The notes under the pieces were generated by a model. The model was not told the DNA's origin, did no database searches, and saw nothing but the letters and a program-made list of their open reading frames with translations. A stretch of DNA of 64,000 bases from PALSA-555 sp963731625 (GTDB lineage Bacteria; Actinomycetota; Acidimicrobiia; IMCC26256; PALSA-555), in the NCBI GenBank assembly GCA_963731625.1, contig CAVSWH010000004.1:744001-808000 (forward strand). Direction: 5' to 3'. Both the position numbers and the translations under genes were made by a program. Shown here piece after piece: positions 35,059-44,201 of this stretch (positions are counted from its first letter, which is position 1; each line of letters opens with the position of its first letter).

Positions 35059-35598
35059 GTGCTCGGCCTGCTGCTCGCGGCGGCTGGCTTGGGCGCGTCG
35101 AACGCCGCCGCGGCGATCGGCATCGGCCTCGGTGGGGTCGATCGCCGAACCCGGGTGCGGGTCGCCGTCGTGTTCGGGATCTTCGAGGCGGGCATGCCGA
35201 TCGTCGGGCTCGTCGTCGGACGACACGTCGCGAGCCTCGTGGGTGGACCCGCGCAGCAGCTGGGCGGCGCGCTGCTCGTGCTCGTCGGTGGGTGGGGGCT
35301 GGTCCAGGCGCGCCACCGCACCTCGCCCGACGCCGGCGATGGCCCGACACTTCCTCGTCTGGTGTTGACCGGGCTGGTCCTGAGCCTCGACAACCTCGTC
35401 GTCGGGTTCGCCCTCGGCTCGCTGCACGTGAGCTTCGTCGCCGCGGCCCTGACGATCGGCCTCGTCAGCGTGGCCATGAGCCTCGTCGGGCTCGAGATCG
35501 GCGACCGCGCCGGGGCCCGCCTCGGACGCCGCGGCGAGCTCCTCGGCTCCGTCGTGCTGATCTTGCTCGGGCTGTTGTTGGCGGCCGGCCTGCTCTAG
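35059..35598 (+). CDS. MntP-like membrane protein (putative metal efflux)
   Basis: A 179-residue protein with six predicted spans in two repeats of three, as in the manganese exporter MntP. The second-half motif LSLDNLVVGFALG keeps the acidic residue. The first-half motif reads LGASNAAAAIGIGLGG, with Asn where MntP has the ion-binding Asp. Transport of Mn or another ion is therefore plausible but unproven. GTG 35059. I saw no manganese riboswitch upstream. Confidence 0.7.
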   Translation: MLGLLLAAAGLGASNAAAAIGIGLGGVDRRTRVRVAVVFGIFEAGMPIVGLVVGRHVASLVGGPAQQLGGALLVLVGGWGLVQARHRTSPDAGDGPTLPRLVLTGLVLSLDNLVVGFALGSLHVSFVAAALTIGLVSVAMSLVGLEIGDRAGARLGRRGELLGSVVLILLGLLLAAGLL

Positions 35599-35605
35599 GA
35601 GGGCA

Positions 35606-36421
35606 TTACTCGATCGGGGTGCGCAGCACGCCGATCGAGTCGATCTCGACCTCGACCATGTCCCCGGCGTGCAGCAGCCGGGGCGGCGTGCGCAAGAACC
35701 CGACCCCCTCCGGGGTCCCGGTCGCGAGCACATCGCCCGGGTGCAGCGTGAGGCTCCCCGACGCGTACGCGAGCACGTCGTCCGGCTTGAAGATCATCTG
35801 GTCCGTCTTCGCGGACTGGACCGTCTCACCGTTCACCCGCGTCTCAAGCAGCAGCGAGTCGACATCCGGCAGCTCGTCGCGCGTGACGATGACCGGCCCG
35901 ATCGGACCCGAGCGGTCCGCGTTCTTCCCGAGCGTCCACTGGCTCACCGCCATCTGGAACGTGCGTGCGCTGAGATCGTTGAAGCACGCGTACCCGAGGA
36001 TGGCCTCGCGCGCCTGCTCGACGGTGCCGTTGAGGAGCGACCGGCCGACGACGACGGCGAGCTCCCCCTCCCAGTCCAGCCCCTCCTCGCGGGGCGGGAC
36101 CGGCACCGGCGTGTCGCCGACGACGAGGGTGTTCGCCCACCGGGCGAACACGTTGGGCGACGCGGGCAGGTCCTCGTTCGCCTCGGCGGCATGGCTTCGG
36201 TAGTTCAACCCGACGCAGAGGACCCGGGCCGTGTCCGGGACGGGCGGCACGCCGCGAAGCGTCTCCAGGGGGCGCGCCGGGGTGTCCACGTGCGCGGCGC
36301 GGGCGAGCCACCCGTCGACCTCCGCGTAGAACGCGTCGACCGGGCAGAGGGGCGACAGCACCGATCCGTCGACGACGCCCATCGTGGCGACACCACCGTC
36401 ATCGAACGCCGCCAGCCTCAT
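35606..36421 (-). CDS. Fumarylacetoacetate hydrolase family protein
   Basis: A 271-residue FAH-fold enzyme. The metal-binding set is visible: NYRSHAAE, WEGELAVVVGR (two Glu), YACFNDLSART (Asp) and ATGTPEGVGF near the end. Family members hydrolyse, isomerise or decarboxylate beta-keto acids from aromatic degradation, for example homoprotocatechuate-pathway or fumarylpyruvate-type substrates. ATG 36421. It is convergent with the MntP-like gene, 7 bases apart. Confidence 0.9.
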   Translation of the reverse strand: MRLAAFDDGGVATMGVVDGSVLSPLCPVDAFYAEVDGWLARAAHVDTPARPLETLRGVPPVPDTARVLCVGLNYRSHAAEANEDLPASPNVFARWANTLVVGDTPVPVPPREEGLDWEGELAVVVGRSLLNGTVEQAREAILGYACFNDLSARTFQMAVSQWTLGKNADRSGPIGPVIVTRDELPDVDSLLLETRVNGETVQSAKTDQMIFKPDDVLAYASGSLTLHPGDVLATGTPEGVGFLRTPPRLLHAGDMVEVEIDSIGVLRTPIE

Positions 36422-36674
36422 CGACCCTGCTCCCGTGCGCGCCTCGGCGTCATCGTGACCTCGCGGCACCGTACCAAGAACCCCTGCGGACCGGCCCGGC
36501 CACGCCCCGCGACGCGCGCCGGGACGAAGAGGATACGGACGCCGGCCGCGCGACGGGGCGCCCCGCTCCGGCGCGGCGGCGCTGATGCCAGCGCGTCACG
36601 TCGAGCGTGCTCGGTGTTCTTGGTGCTCGGGTCCCCTTCCGACGCCGTGAGCGGCGCGCACCTCGGAGCCTCGC

Positions 36675-37349
36675 GTGAGCCAGTTCCCTCCGCCCCCCGG
36701 CACACCGCCGCCGCCCCCGCCTGGGGCCTCACCGCCGCCGCTCGGCGGCCCGTTCCGGGTCGGCGAGACGATCTCGCAGGGCTGGCGTCGCTACTGGCGA
36801 CACGTCGGCTCGATGGTGCTGCTCGTCCTGACCCTCGTCGGCGTCGAGCTCGTGCTCAGCGTGCTCGGGTCGGTCGTCGGCGGTGGGCTGCCGGGCGCGG
36901 CCGCCCAGCTGGGCACCGTGGTGGTCCTCGTCCTCCTCGGCCTCGGGCTGATCCGGGCGTCCTTGGCCGTGGCGGACGGCGGCACGCCACGCCTCGGGAT
37001 GCTCCTCGTGACGGACGGGTGGGTGCCGTACCTGCTCGCGGCGAGCCTGGTGACGGTCGGGGTCGCGGTCGGGCTCGTCCTATGCCTCATCCCGGGCGTC
37101 GTCCTCGGGCTGACGTGGGAGTTCTACGGCTTCGTGGTCGCCGAGGACCCCGCCGGGAGCGCGCTCGACGCGCTGCGGCGCTCAGCGGAGCTGACCCGGG
37201 GGCACCGGTGGCAGCTGCTCGGGCTCGCCGTCCTGCTGGTGCTGATCAACGTCGTGGGGCTCCTCGCCTGCTGCGTCGGCGTGGTGTTCACGATCGGCAT
37301 CGCATGGGTGACCACGGCCTGCGCCTACCGGACCCTCACCGCGGGGTAG
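36675..37349 (+). CDS. Membrane protein with proline-rich N-terminus, unknown function
   Basis: A 224-residue protein. The first 28 residues are a Pro/Gly string, followed by GETISQGWRRYWRH and five or six hydrophobic spans. The stretch from WEFYGFVVAEDPAG to ALRRSAELTRGHRWQLLGL resembles the DUF975/GlyE-type membrane family, in which a similar RSxxLTxGxxW block sits between helices. Function unknown. GTG 36675. It probably runs into the thiamine-binding-like gene 9 bases downstream. Confidence 0.7.
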   Translation: MSQFPPPPGTPPPPPPGASPPPLGGPFRVGETISQGWRRYWRHVGSMVLLVLTLVGVELVLSVLGSVVGGGLPGAAAQLGTVVVLVLLGLGLIRASLAVADGGTPRLGMLLVTDGWVPYLLAASLVTVGVAVGLVLCLIPGVVLGLTWEFYGFVVAEDPAGSALDALRRSAELTRGHRWQLLGLAVLLVLINVVGLLACCVGVVFTIGIAWVTTACAYRTLTAG

Positions 37350-37358
37350 GAACGCGGC

Positions 37359-37654
37359 ATGCTGCTCGCCTTCTCCATCACACCGCTCGGGACCGGCGAC
37401 TCGGTCTCCGGTGCGGTCGCCGAGGCCGTCCGGATCGTGCCGCGAGCGGGCTGCCCAACGAGACGAACGCCATGTTCACGAACGTCGAGGGGTCCTGGGA
37501 CGAGCTGATGGACCTGCTGCGCCGGTGCGTCGAGGCCGTGGCGGAGCAGGCGCCGCGGGTGAGCGTGGTGGCGAAGATCGACTACCGACCCGGCTTCGAG
37601 CACCAGCTCCGCCACAAGGTCGAGGCGATCGACGAGCAGCTCGACGAGGGGTGA
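37359..37654 (+). pseudogene. MTH1187/YkoF-type thiamine-binding protein, frameshifted
   Basis: The intended product is a small cytoplasmic thiamine-binding protein of about 98 residues. The first part (MLLAFSITPLGTGDSVSGAV) starts at ATG 37359. The second part (SGLPNETNAMFTNVEGSWDE, then VVAKIDYRPGFEHQLRHKVE) lies in another frame and ends at 37654. One base is missing at about 37438-37445, in GTGCCGCGAGCGGG. Both halves align end to end with the family. Either the gene is recently broken or the base is a sequencing error. No TPP riboswitch is visible upstream. Confidence 0.75.
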
Positions 37655-37664
37655 CTCGTGAGCC

Positions 37665-38564
37665 TCAGACCTTCTCGAAGACCAGGCGGTAGTGATCCAG
37701 CAGCTGGCGCTCGAAGCAGACGGTGTTGGCGCTCACGCCGGACGTGAACGCCAACCGGAAGTCGGCGCTCGTCAGCCACCGCGGCAGCAGCCGCAGCTTG
37801 AGCAGCGATTTCTCGACGCTCGGCGCCGCGAACCGGGCGCGCCACTGACGGATGGTCTCGATGTAGTCGAGGCGCCCCGAGGAGCTCGACACGAGCCGGA
37901 GATGGGGCGCGGCGCAGCGCACGACCTGCTCGGACCCGAACGGGAGCAGCGACCCGGGGAACTGGCGGCCGAGCAGCGCGAGGTACCAGGCGTCGGACTC
38001 CCGGGGCGCGTCGAGGTCGACGTCGTCGAGCGGGATCATGTTCGCGCCGAACACCATCGTCTGGAGATAGAACCGGCCGTGGTCCGGGAGCACGTCGGCG
38101 GTCCGGGCGAACAGGTCGGCGTAGACGGCGTCCTGGCGCCCTCCGGCCTGATCGTCGGGTGAGCAGAAGTGCTCGAACGCGCCGAGGCTCACGACCGCGT
38201 CGAATTGGCCGAACGTGTCGGGCGTCAGCTGGCGGGCGTCGAAGAGGCGGGCGTCGAGGCCGTGTCGGTGACATGCGGCAACCTGCGCGGACGACAATGT
38301 GACGCCGACGCCGTCCCCGCCGCGGTCACGCACGACGTTGAGCATCGGGCCCCAGCCGCACCCGAGGTCCAGGATTCGCCGCCCGGGTCCGATCCCGACC
38401 TGCTCGGCGACGAAGTCGTGCTTGCGCTGCTGGGCCTCTTCCAGGCTCAGTGAGAAGTCGCCGTCGTACTTGGCGCCGCTGAAGTCCGCCAGCTCACCCA
38501 GGCTGAGCCGGAACATCCGGTCGATCAGCGAGTAGGTGAACTCGAGGTCCTTGCGATCCGCCAT
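37665..38564 (-). CDS. SAM-dependent methyltransferase, cyclopropane-fatty-acid-synthase type
   Basis: A 299-residue methyltransferase of the mycolic-acid/cyclopropane-synthase family. SAM motif I is ILDLGCGWGPML (about residue 65), followed by GVGVTLSSAQVAACH and VSLGAFEHF. Members methylenate or methylate unsaturated acyl chains of phospholipids; the exact product is unknown. ATG 38564 is preferred over GTG 38588, eight codons upstream. It is convergent with the thiamine-binding pseudogene. Confidence 0.85.
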   Translation of the reverse strand: MADRKDLEFTYSLIDRMFRLSLGELADFSGAKYDGDFSLSLEEAQQRKHDFVAEQVGIGPGRRILDLGCGWGPMLNVVRDRGGDGVGVTLSSAQVAACHRHGLDARLFDARQLTPDTFGQFDAVVSLGAFEHFCSPDDQAGGRQDAVYADLFARTADVLPDHGRFYLQTMVFGANMIPLDDVDLDAPRESDAWYLALLGRQFPGSLLPFGSEQVVRCAAPHLRLVSSSSGRLDYIETIRQWRARFAAPSVEKSLLKLRLLPRWLTSADFRLAFTSGVSANTVCFERQLLDHYRLVFEKV

Positions 38565-38648
38565 GAGCGTCCACGGCCCTTCCGCCACGACCGCGCGCGC
38601 GTCGCGGTGCGCGCCGCCACCGGGGGCGCATCATAGGGAGCGCCTGTC

Positions 38649-39539
38649 TCAGAAGTCGGCGGGCCCCCACGTCGAGAGGCCCGCGCCGGCGGCGATCGGG
38701 TTGAAGCCGTTCACGAACTCGGTCTTGTACGCCGACGCCGTGGCGTCCGCTTGTTGCGCCGCCACGTAATCGGGCGTCGCGTCGGTGGCCTGACACCCCG
38801 CCGACGCGAGCGAGGCCGCCCAGGCCTCGTAGTGCGCGTCCGCCTCGGCGGACGCCTGGAGCGCTTGCACGAGCGCGTCGCGCAGCGCCGCGCTCTCGCC
38901 GTCGGCCGCGACGGGGAGCGCGCCGAGCTCCCGCAACACGGTCGCGCGGTTGCTCACCACGCCCGCGAGCTCCTGGGATCCGACGAACGCGCCGGCCGGA
39001 CATCCTGCGTGCACGCTGGTCAGCGCGGCGACCAGCTCGGCATGTCCGGTCGCGGCCTGCTGGAGGATCGTCTCGAGCGTGGCGGCGAACGACCCGGGTG
39101 AGGCCGGGCCGAGCGTCGGCGGGGCGGCCGTGGCCACCCGGGGCGCGCGCGCCGGCGCCCGCACCGGGCGCGTCGTCGCGGTGGCGCGGGCGCCCGATCC
39201 GAAGGAGCCGCCGGTCGCGAAGGCGAGCCCGACCGCGACGCCGAGGAGGATCCCGCAGGTCGTCACGGCGACCAGCGAGCGGTTCCGCACGCGGCCCCAC
39301 CACGTCGACGCGGACCGGAGCCAATCGGGTGGCACGCCGGACCGGCGGTCGGCACCCGACGATGCTGCCGCGTCCGGGCGCGCGGCGACGACATCCACGT
39401 GGCCTGCGGTCGGGTCGACGAGGCGCTGCCCATCCAACGTCGGCGGTCCCGCCACGCCGACGACGAGGGCGCCGCACGAGGAGCAGAAGCGCGCCGACCG
39501 ACCGATCACCGCACCGCAGCTCGTGCACAAATGCCGCAA
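38649..39539 (-). CDS. Zinc-ribbon, single-span membrane protein with exported domain
   Basis: A 296-residue protein of unknown function. A cytoplasmic zinc ribbon (LCTSCGAVIGRSARFCSSCG) opens it, then a hydrophilic linker, one membrane span (about 90-110, VTTCGILLGVAVGLAFATGG), an Ala/Pro-rich stalk and a helical outer domain of about 160 residues containing two cysteines. The start is uncertain: TTG 39539, immediately before the ribbon, follows GGGGAG at a fair distance. It stands alone. Confidence 0.65.
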   Translation of the reverse strand: MRHLCTSCGAVIGRSARFCSSCGALVVGVAGPPTLDGQRLVDPTAGHVDVVAARPDAAASSGADRRSGVPPDWLRSASTWWGRVRNRSLVAVTTCGILLGVAVGLAFATGGSFGSGARATATTRPVRAPARAPRVATAAPPTLGPASPGSFAATLETILQQAATGHAELVAALTSVHAGCPAGAFVGSQELAGVVSNRATVLRELGALPVAADGESAALRDALVQALQASAEADAHYEAWAASLASAGCQATDATPDYVAAQQADATASAYKTEFVNGFNPIAAGAGLSTWGPADF

Positions 39540-39652
39540 TGCGGTCCGCTCCCCTCGCCTCGGCGCCGCCCGTTCCAACAGCTCGCGACGAGCGCGTATG
39601 ACCGGGCTACCCGCTCGTCGGTCGGGGTAACCGTCGGGCGCCGCAGGGATGA

Positions 39653-40576
39653 CTAGTGGAGTCCGCGCTCGTGCGCTTCGTGGCCGATGGGCTCGAGCTG
39701 GAACGTCGAATGCTCGACGTCGAAGTGCCCGGCGAGGCAGGCCTGCAGCCGGTCCAGAACGCGGGCGGCCTCGCCGGTGGAACGGCACCCATCGCTCAAC
39801 ACCACGTGCGCGCTCAGGACGGGCAGGCCCGAGGTGAGCGTCCAGGCGTGGAGGTCGTGGACCGAGACGACCTCGGCCACCTCCAGAATGTGGCGCCGCA
39901 CCTCGGCGATCTCGACGTCCTCGGGGGTCGCCTCAACCAGGATGCGCAGCGCCGGGCCGAGAAGGGTGACGGCCGCGCGCACCATGAGCGCCACGACGAT
40001 CAGCGACGCGATCGGGTCGGCCCGGAGGAACCCGGTGGTGACGATGAGGATCCCGGCGACGGCGGTCCCGATGAACGCGTAGAGGTCGGTGACGATGTGC
40101 TGGAACGCGCCCTCGATGTTCAGCGACTGGCGGTTGGCACGCGACAGCGTCATGGTCGCCGCGAGGTTCACCGCCACGCCGACGAGCGCTACGACGATGA
40201 GCACGGTGCCGTGCACGGCGGGCGGATGGATCAAGCGTCGGACGGCCTCGAACACGATGAGGGCGGAGACGACGAGGAGCGTGATCCCGTTGCCGGCGGC
40301 GGCGAGGATCTCCGCCCGCTTCAGCCCGTAGGTGTGGGTCTCCGATGGCGGGCGGGTCGCGAGGCGCGCCGCGATGAGCGAGGCGGCGATCGCCCCGATG
40401 TCGGTGAGCATGTGCCCCGCGTCGGCGAGCAGCGACAGCGAGTCCCCGATGAACGCCGCGGCGACCTCGAACACGAGGAACGCGACGAGCAGCCCGAGCG
40501 CCACGCCGAGGTACCGGCGGTCGCCGTCCGCTCGGACAGCATGGTCGTGGCCGTCGCCGGCCGGGAGGCCCGTCAC
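39653..40576 (-). CDS. Cation diffusion facilitator (ZitB/CzcD-type metal efflux)
   Basis: A 307-residue CDF transporter exporting zinc or a related divalent cation in exchange for protons. A His-containing N-terminus precedes six spans. The metal-site motifs are LLADAGHMLTDIGAIAAS (HxxxD, second span) and HIVTDLYAFIGT (HxxxD, fifth span). The C-terminal cytoplasmic domain has VSVHDLHAWTLTSG with its His-Asp pair. GTG 40576 is used; GTG 40648 would add 24 residues. Confidence 0.92.
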   Translation of the reverse strand: MTGLPAGDGHDHAVRADGDRRYLGVALGLLVAFLVFEVAAAFIGDSLSLLADAGHMLTDIGAIAASLIAARLATRPPSETHTYGLKRAEILAAAGNGITLLVVSALIVFEAVRRLIHPPAVHGTVLIVVALVGVAVNLAATMTLSRANRQSLNIEGAFQHIVTDLYAFIGTAVAGILIVTTGFLRADPIASLIVVALMVRAAVTLLGPALRILVEATPEDVEIAEVRRHILEVAEVVSVHDLHAWTLTSGLPVLSAHVVLSDGCRSTGEAARVLDRLQACLAGHFDVEHSTFQLEPIGHEAHERGLH

Positions 40577-40700
40577 GGCGCGGGACCGAGCAGCGCCGAC
40601 ATGGATCTCACGGTACCGGGCCGATCCTCCCGTCCGAGCCGGCGACACGCCGACGCGTGCGCGCCGCGACGAGCCGCTCCCTATCCGTCGCGCGGTCGGC

Positions 40701-41318
40701 CTACGGCGCCAGCTGGAACGGGGGGTAGCGGTCGGTGGTGAGGAGGAAGGCGTACGCCGTGACGCGCAGGCTCCAGCGGGACACGTTCACGACGAACCGG
40801 AACATCGACTCGGGATAGCGACCGGTGAAGAGGATCGCGAACCAGGCGATGACGGCGACGACCGCCGCGGCGAGGTCGAGGAAGAACAGGACGATGTAGT
40901 GCGGGAGGGCGAGCAGCCACTTCACGAGGGGCAGCCACCGGTTGAGGTCGGTCTCGGCGTTCGGATAGGGCACGTCGAGGTGGACGTGCTGGTCCTCGTC
41001 GACCGACGGGTACTCGTCTCGCAGCAACAAGAGGTAGGCGGTGGTCCGCGCCTCGAAGCGCAGGAGCGCGAGCGCGAAGTCGAACCACCACCGAGGGTAC
41101 TTGTGGCGCAGGAGGAGCAGCAGCACGGTCGGCAGGAAGAGCACGCTCGTCCCGCCGACGAGCAGGATGCGGGCGCCGGCCGTCGTCGACCCCAAGAGCG
41201 CCAGCAGGATCAGGAGGGGCAAGGCGAGGATGAGCCGGAACGCGGTGGTCCAGCGGTTCAACGATTCGGGGTAGTCGACGTCGTAGTGCAGCGGGTAGGC
41301 GCTCGGTGTCGTGTCCAT
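40701..41318 (-). CDS. DUF4389 membrane protein
   Basis: A 205-residue actinobacterial membrane protein matching DUF4389. The signature blocks are YPESLNRWTTAFRLILALPL, KYPRWWFDFALALLRF and, repeated later, LVKWLLALPHYIVLFFLDLA and FTGRYPESMFRFVVNVSRWS. Four spans are arranged as two similar pairs, suggesting an internal duplication. Function unknown. ATG 41318. It is divergent from the secreted hydrolase gene. Confidence 0.88.
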   Translation of the reverse strand: MDTTPSAYPLHYDVDYPESLNRWTTAFRLILALPLLILLALLGSTTAGARILLVGGTSVLFLPTVLLLLLRHKYPRWWFDFALALLRFEARTTAYLLLLRDEYPSVDEDQHVHLDVPYPNAETDLNRWLPLVKWLLALPHYIVLFFLDLAAAVVAVIAWFAILFTGRYPESMFRFVVNVSRWSLRVTAYAFLLTTDRYPPFQLAP

Positions 41319-41422
41319 GACTGCCTCCTCGACGACGGACGATCCACCCTACGGCAGCCCGATCGAGGACCGCGGAATGGACGCCCGGCGCGTGCGCGCG
41401 CCCCTTGGCTAGCGTCCGGTGC

Positions 41423-42355
41423 GTGGGGGGTCGCGGGTGGCGCGGTGTCGCGGGACTGACCGCGGTCGCCGCGCTGGCGGTCGGGGCCGGCGCGCGCGCC
41501 GGGGCGGCGAGCACCGCGCCGACGGGGTCGTACGGCGTGGCCCGGTTCACGCTCACGTTCGTGGATTCGTCGCGTCCGACGCCGGCGAACGGGTCCTACG
41601 CGGGCGCGCCGACCCGCACGCTCCCGACGCTGATCTCCTATCCCGTCCTGCACGGGCAGCCGGCGCCCGGCGCCCGTCCGCTCGTCGTCTTCGCGACGGG
41701 GAGCGGTGACTCGCCGACGACGTACCAGGCGCTCTTCGACTTCTGGGTGCGCGCCGGCTACATCGTCGCGGAGCCGACCTTCCCGCTCTCGAACAGCCAG
41801 GCGCCGGGCGGGTCGACGGCATCGGACCTGTCGAGCCAGCCGGGTGACGTCAGCTTCGTGATCACGCAGCTCTTGGCCGCGACCCGCAGTGCCCGGTCCC
41901 GTCTGCACGGCCGGATCAACCCGCAGCAGGTGGCGGTCATCGGCAAGTCGCTCGGCGCGCTCACCGTCTTCGAGGTCGGGTACAGCGTCGCCACGCGCGA
42001 CCCGCGGGTGAAAGCCGTCGTCGCGCTCACCGGCCTCGTCGCCGGGCCGGGCGCGCACTTCACCGGAATCACGACCCCGCTGCTCCTCGAGCACGGGACG
42101 GCCGACACGACGGTGCCGTTCTCGGGGAGCGTCAACGCGTACGCGGCGGCGAACCCACCGAAGTTCTTCGTCACCCTGATCGGCCAGACGCACGGCAGCG
42201 CCTTTGGCGGCGGGACGCACCCGGCCGAGGTGGTGGTGGAGCGCACCACGATCGACTTCCTCGACCGCTACCTCAGAGGCCAGCCGGCCGGTCTCGCTCG
42301 CCTGGCCCAGGACGGCACCGTCCCCGGCGTGGCAACGCTGCAGGCCACGCCCTGA
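41423..42355 (+). CDS. Secreted alpha/beta hydrolase
   Basis: A 310-residue exported hydrolase. A signal peptide (RGWRGVAGLTAVAALAVGAG, cut near AGAAS) leads an alpha/beta-hydrolase fold. The nucleophile Ser is in VIGKSLGALT (GxSxG, about residue 175), the acid in EHGTADTTVP, and the His in GQTHGSAFG. It resembles chlorophyllase- or dienelactone-hydrolase-like esterases; the substrate is unknown. GTG 41423 is preferred over TTG 41405 because it gives a shorter, normal signal peptide. Confidence 0.82.
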   Translation: MGGRGWRGVAGLTAVAALAVGAGARAGAASTAPTGSYGVARFTLTFVDSSRPTPANGSYAGAPTRTLPTLISYPVLHGQPAPGARPLVVFATGSGDSPTTYQALFDFWVRAGYIVAEPTFPLSNSQAPGGSTASDLSSQPGDVSFVITQLLAATRSARSRLHGRINPQQVAVIGKSLGALTVFEVGYSVATRDPRVKAVVALTGLVAGPGAHFTGITTPLLLEHGTADTTVPFSGSVNAYAAANPPKFFVTLIGQTHGSAFGGGTHPAEVVVERTTIDFLDRYLRGQPAGLARLAQDGTVPGVATLQATP

Positions 42356-42444
42356 CCGCGGCTCACCAGCCGGCGCCCCCGGGTTCGGCGACGCAGCGAG
42401 GGGCTGGCCGCGTGCACGCGGTGCTCCGTGGCGCTCCGACGCCG

Positions 42445-43032
42445 TCAGGCGGGCCGGTAGGTGCAGATCTGCACGCCGGTCGCGGCGCCGGTCGTGGACA
42501 CCAGCTCCAGTGGCCGAGCGGTCCCGTCGTCGGGGAAGAGCCGCTTGCCGCCGCCGAGCGTGATCGGCTCGATCATCAGGCAGTACTCGTCGACGAGATC
42601 GTGGGCGATGAGCGCGCGCGCCAGGGACGCGCTGCCCATCATCTGCAGGGTGCGCCCCTCTTGCGCCCGCAGCTTGCGCACCGCGCCGATCACATCGTCG
42701 GGCGGGAGCAGGGTGGAGTTGGTCCAGGTGAGGTCCTGCTGGCTCAGGGTGCGGGAGGCGACGTACTTGGGGAGCTCGTTCATCCGGTCGGCGAACGGGT
42801 CGCCGGCGCGCTCGGGCCACGCCGCGGCCATCGTCTGCCAGGTGCGCCGTCCGAAGAGCAGCGCGTCGGTCGCCTCGAGGCCCTCGCCCACGATCGGGCC
42901 CATGGTGCCCGGGTCGAAGTACGGCATCGACCAGCCGCCGTGGGTGAAGCCGCCCTCCGTGTCCTCCTCAGCACCGCCCGGCGATTGGACGACGCCATCG
43001 AGGCTGATGAACTCGCTGATGACGATGCGCAT
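42445..43032 (-). CDS. Dihydrofolate reductase-like (RibD C-terminal domain) protein
   Basis: A 195-residue protein of the RibD-C/DHFR superfamily. It begins MRIVISEFISLDGVVQSPGG and has LLFGRRTWQTMAAAWP, LMIEPITLGGGKRLFPD and the LQMMGSASLARAL segment for NADPH. Stand-alone members in actinobacteria are common reductases of unknown substrate and are not true folate enzymes. ATG 43032 has AGAGAGGAACGAGG upstream. It is convergent with the secreted hydrolase. Confidence 0.87.
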   Translation of the reverse strand: MRIVISEFISLDGVVQSPGGAEEDTEGGFTHGGWSMPYFDPGTMGPIVGEGLEATDALLFGRRTWQTMAAAWPERAGDPFADRMNELPKYVASRTLSQQDLTWTNSTLLPPDDVIGAVRKLRAQEGRTLQMMGSASLARALIAHDLVDEYCLMIEPITLGGGKRLFPDDGTARPLELVSTTGAATGVQICTYRPA

Positions 43033-43123
43033 CCTCGTTCCTCTCTCCGATGGCTTCCTGATCTTGTAGTTCGACGGCGCGGGTCCAGCGAAATCATCGC
43101 GGTCGCGGCCCGCCGATGAGCGA

Positions 43124-44200
43124 CTAGAGCGCGCCCCGGACGACGAGGCCGTCGACGCTCGGGGCGAGCGGAAGCACGGCGTACCGGTGATCGAGGGCAA
43201 TGACCCGGCGCTCGAACGCCTCCCGACCGCCGCTCGTGTCGTGCAAGACGGTGAGCGAGCCACCGTCACCGCCCGCGCCGTTGACCTTCCATCCGATCGC
43301 GCCGTCGCGGGCGGCGAGGTCGATGACGCGGCGCGCGTCCGCGCCCACGAGATCGGCGTGCAGCGCTCGCTGGCCATCGGTGTTGGCGATCATCGCGTGT
43401 CCCAGCCCGTGGAGGTCCTGGTGGAGGACAGCGTCGCGGGCCGCGAGGGCGGCCTCACGCAGCCGATCGAGGGCTCCGGATCCCCCGCCCGCGAGGTGCG
43501 CGATCACCTCGTCGTGCACGCGGGACGAGTCGTGGGCGCGGCCGACGAAGACGGTCGTCAACCGGGAGCCGAGATCCTCCCAGCTCGGGAGCGCCTGCAC
43601 CGTCGCCTGCGGGTAGTGGTCGATCTCGAGGTAGTTGATCCCGCCGAGGGCAGCGCTCAGCTGATCCTGGATCCCGCTCTGCCCGCCGAGCCCGTCGACC
43701 TCCAGGCGGTGGGCGGCGTACGCGAGGTCCTGCGGCACCCAGTGCTCCGAGCGCACGGCGGCCAACCCGGCGAGCATCGCGACCGCGACTGCGGCCGACG
43801 TGCCGGCGCCGCAGCCCGCAGGCACCGCCGAACGGACGGTCACCCGCAGGCGCAGATCGTCGGGCGGCGTCAGCGCATCGAGCGCCGCCGCCAGCAGGGG
43901 GTGGCGGACGCGCTCGGCCGCGCCCGGGACACCCGCAGCTCGGGCGTCGGGTCCCTCGACGACGAGCACGACCGGGTCGGGGCCGTCCGACTGCGCCAAC
44001 CGCACCGCGACGCCTGGTTGCACGGCGATGTTCACGACCCGTCCCGGCCCGCCGAACCAGGTATCGGTCCAGCCGCCGAGATCGCAGATCCGCACCGGCA
44101 CCGAGACCTCGATCACGAGGAGCGGCGCGGCCAATTCGCGGACGGCAACGCCAGAGGGACCCGGGACGACGCGCGCCGACACGCGGAGCCCGCGGCACAC
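43124..44200 (-). CDS. GHMP-family sugar kinase
   Basis: A 358-residue ATP-dependent small-molecule kinase. The N-terminal motif VPVRICDLGGWTDTWFGG resembles heptose-7-phosphate/fucose kinases. The ATP loop VPAGCGAGTSAAVAVAML and the C-terminal glycine motif KVNGAGGDGGSLTVL are both present. A sugar substrate is likely; which one is unknown. GTG 44200 lies one base after the MarR gene stop (TGACGTG), so it is co-transcribed with the regulator. Confidence 0.8.
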   Translation of the reverse strand: MCRGLRVSARVVPGPSGVAVRELAAPLLVIEVSVPVRICDLGGWTDTWFGGPGRVVNIAVQPGVAVRLAQSDGPDPVVLVVEGPDARAAGVPGAAERVRHPLLAAALDALTPPDDLRLRVTVRSAVPAGCGAGTSAAVAVAMLAGLAAVRSEHWVPQDLAYAAHRLEVDGLGGQSGIQDQLSAALGGINYLEIDHYPQATVQALPSWEDLGSRLTTVFVGRAHDSSRVHDEVIAHLAGGGSGALDRLREAALAARDAVLHQDLHGLGHAMIANTDGQRALHADLVGADARRVIDLAARDGAIGWKVNGAGGDGGSLTVLHDTSGGREAFERRVIALDHRYAVLPLAPSVDGLVVRGAL

Positions 44201-44201
44201 G

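Noticed and set aside
37350..37358. TPP riboswitch for the thiamine-binding-protein gene
   Set aside because: Only 9 bases separate it from the previous gene, and no thi-box sequence is visible upstream.
35669..37654. A 661-codon plus-strand frame ending in the thiamine-binding protein
   Set aside because: Only the last 70 or so codons are meaningful. The rest is chance reading through an antisense gene and a membrane-protein gene.
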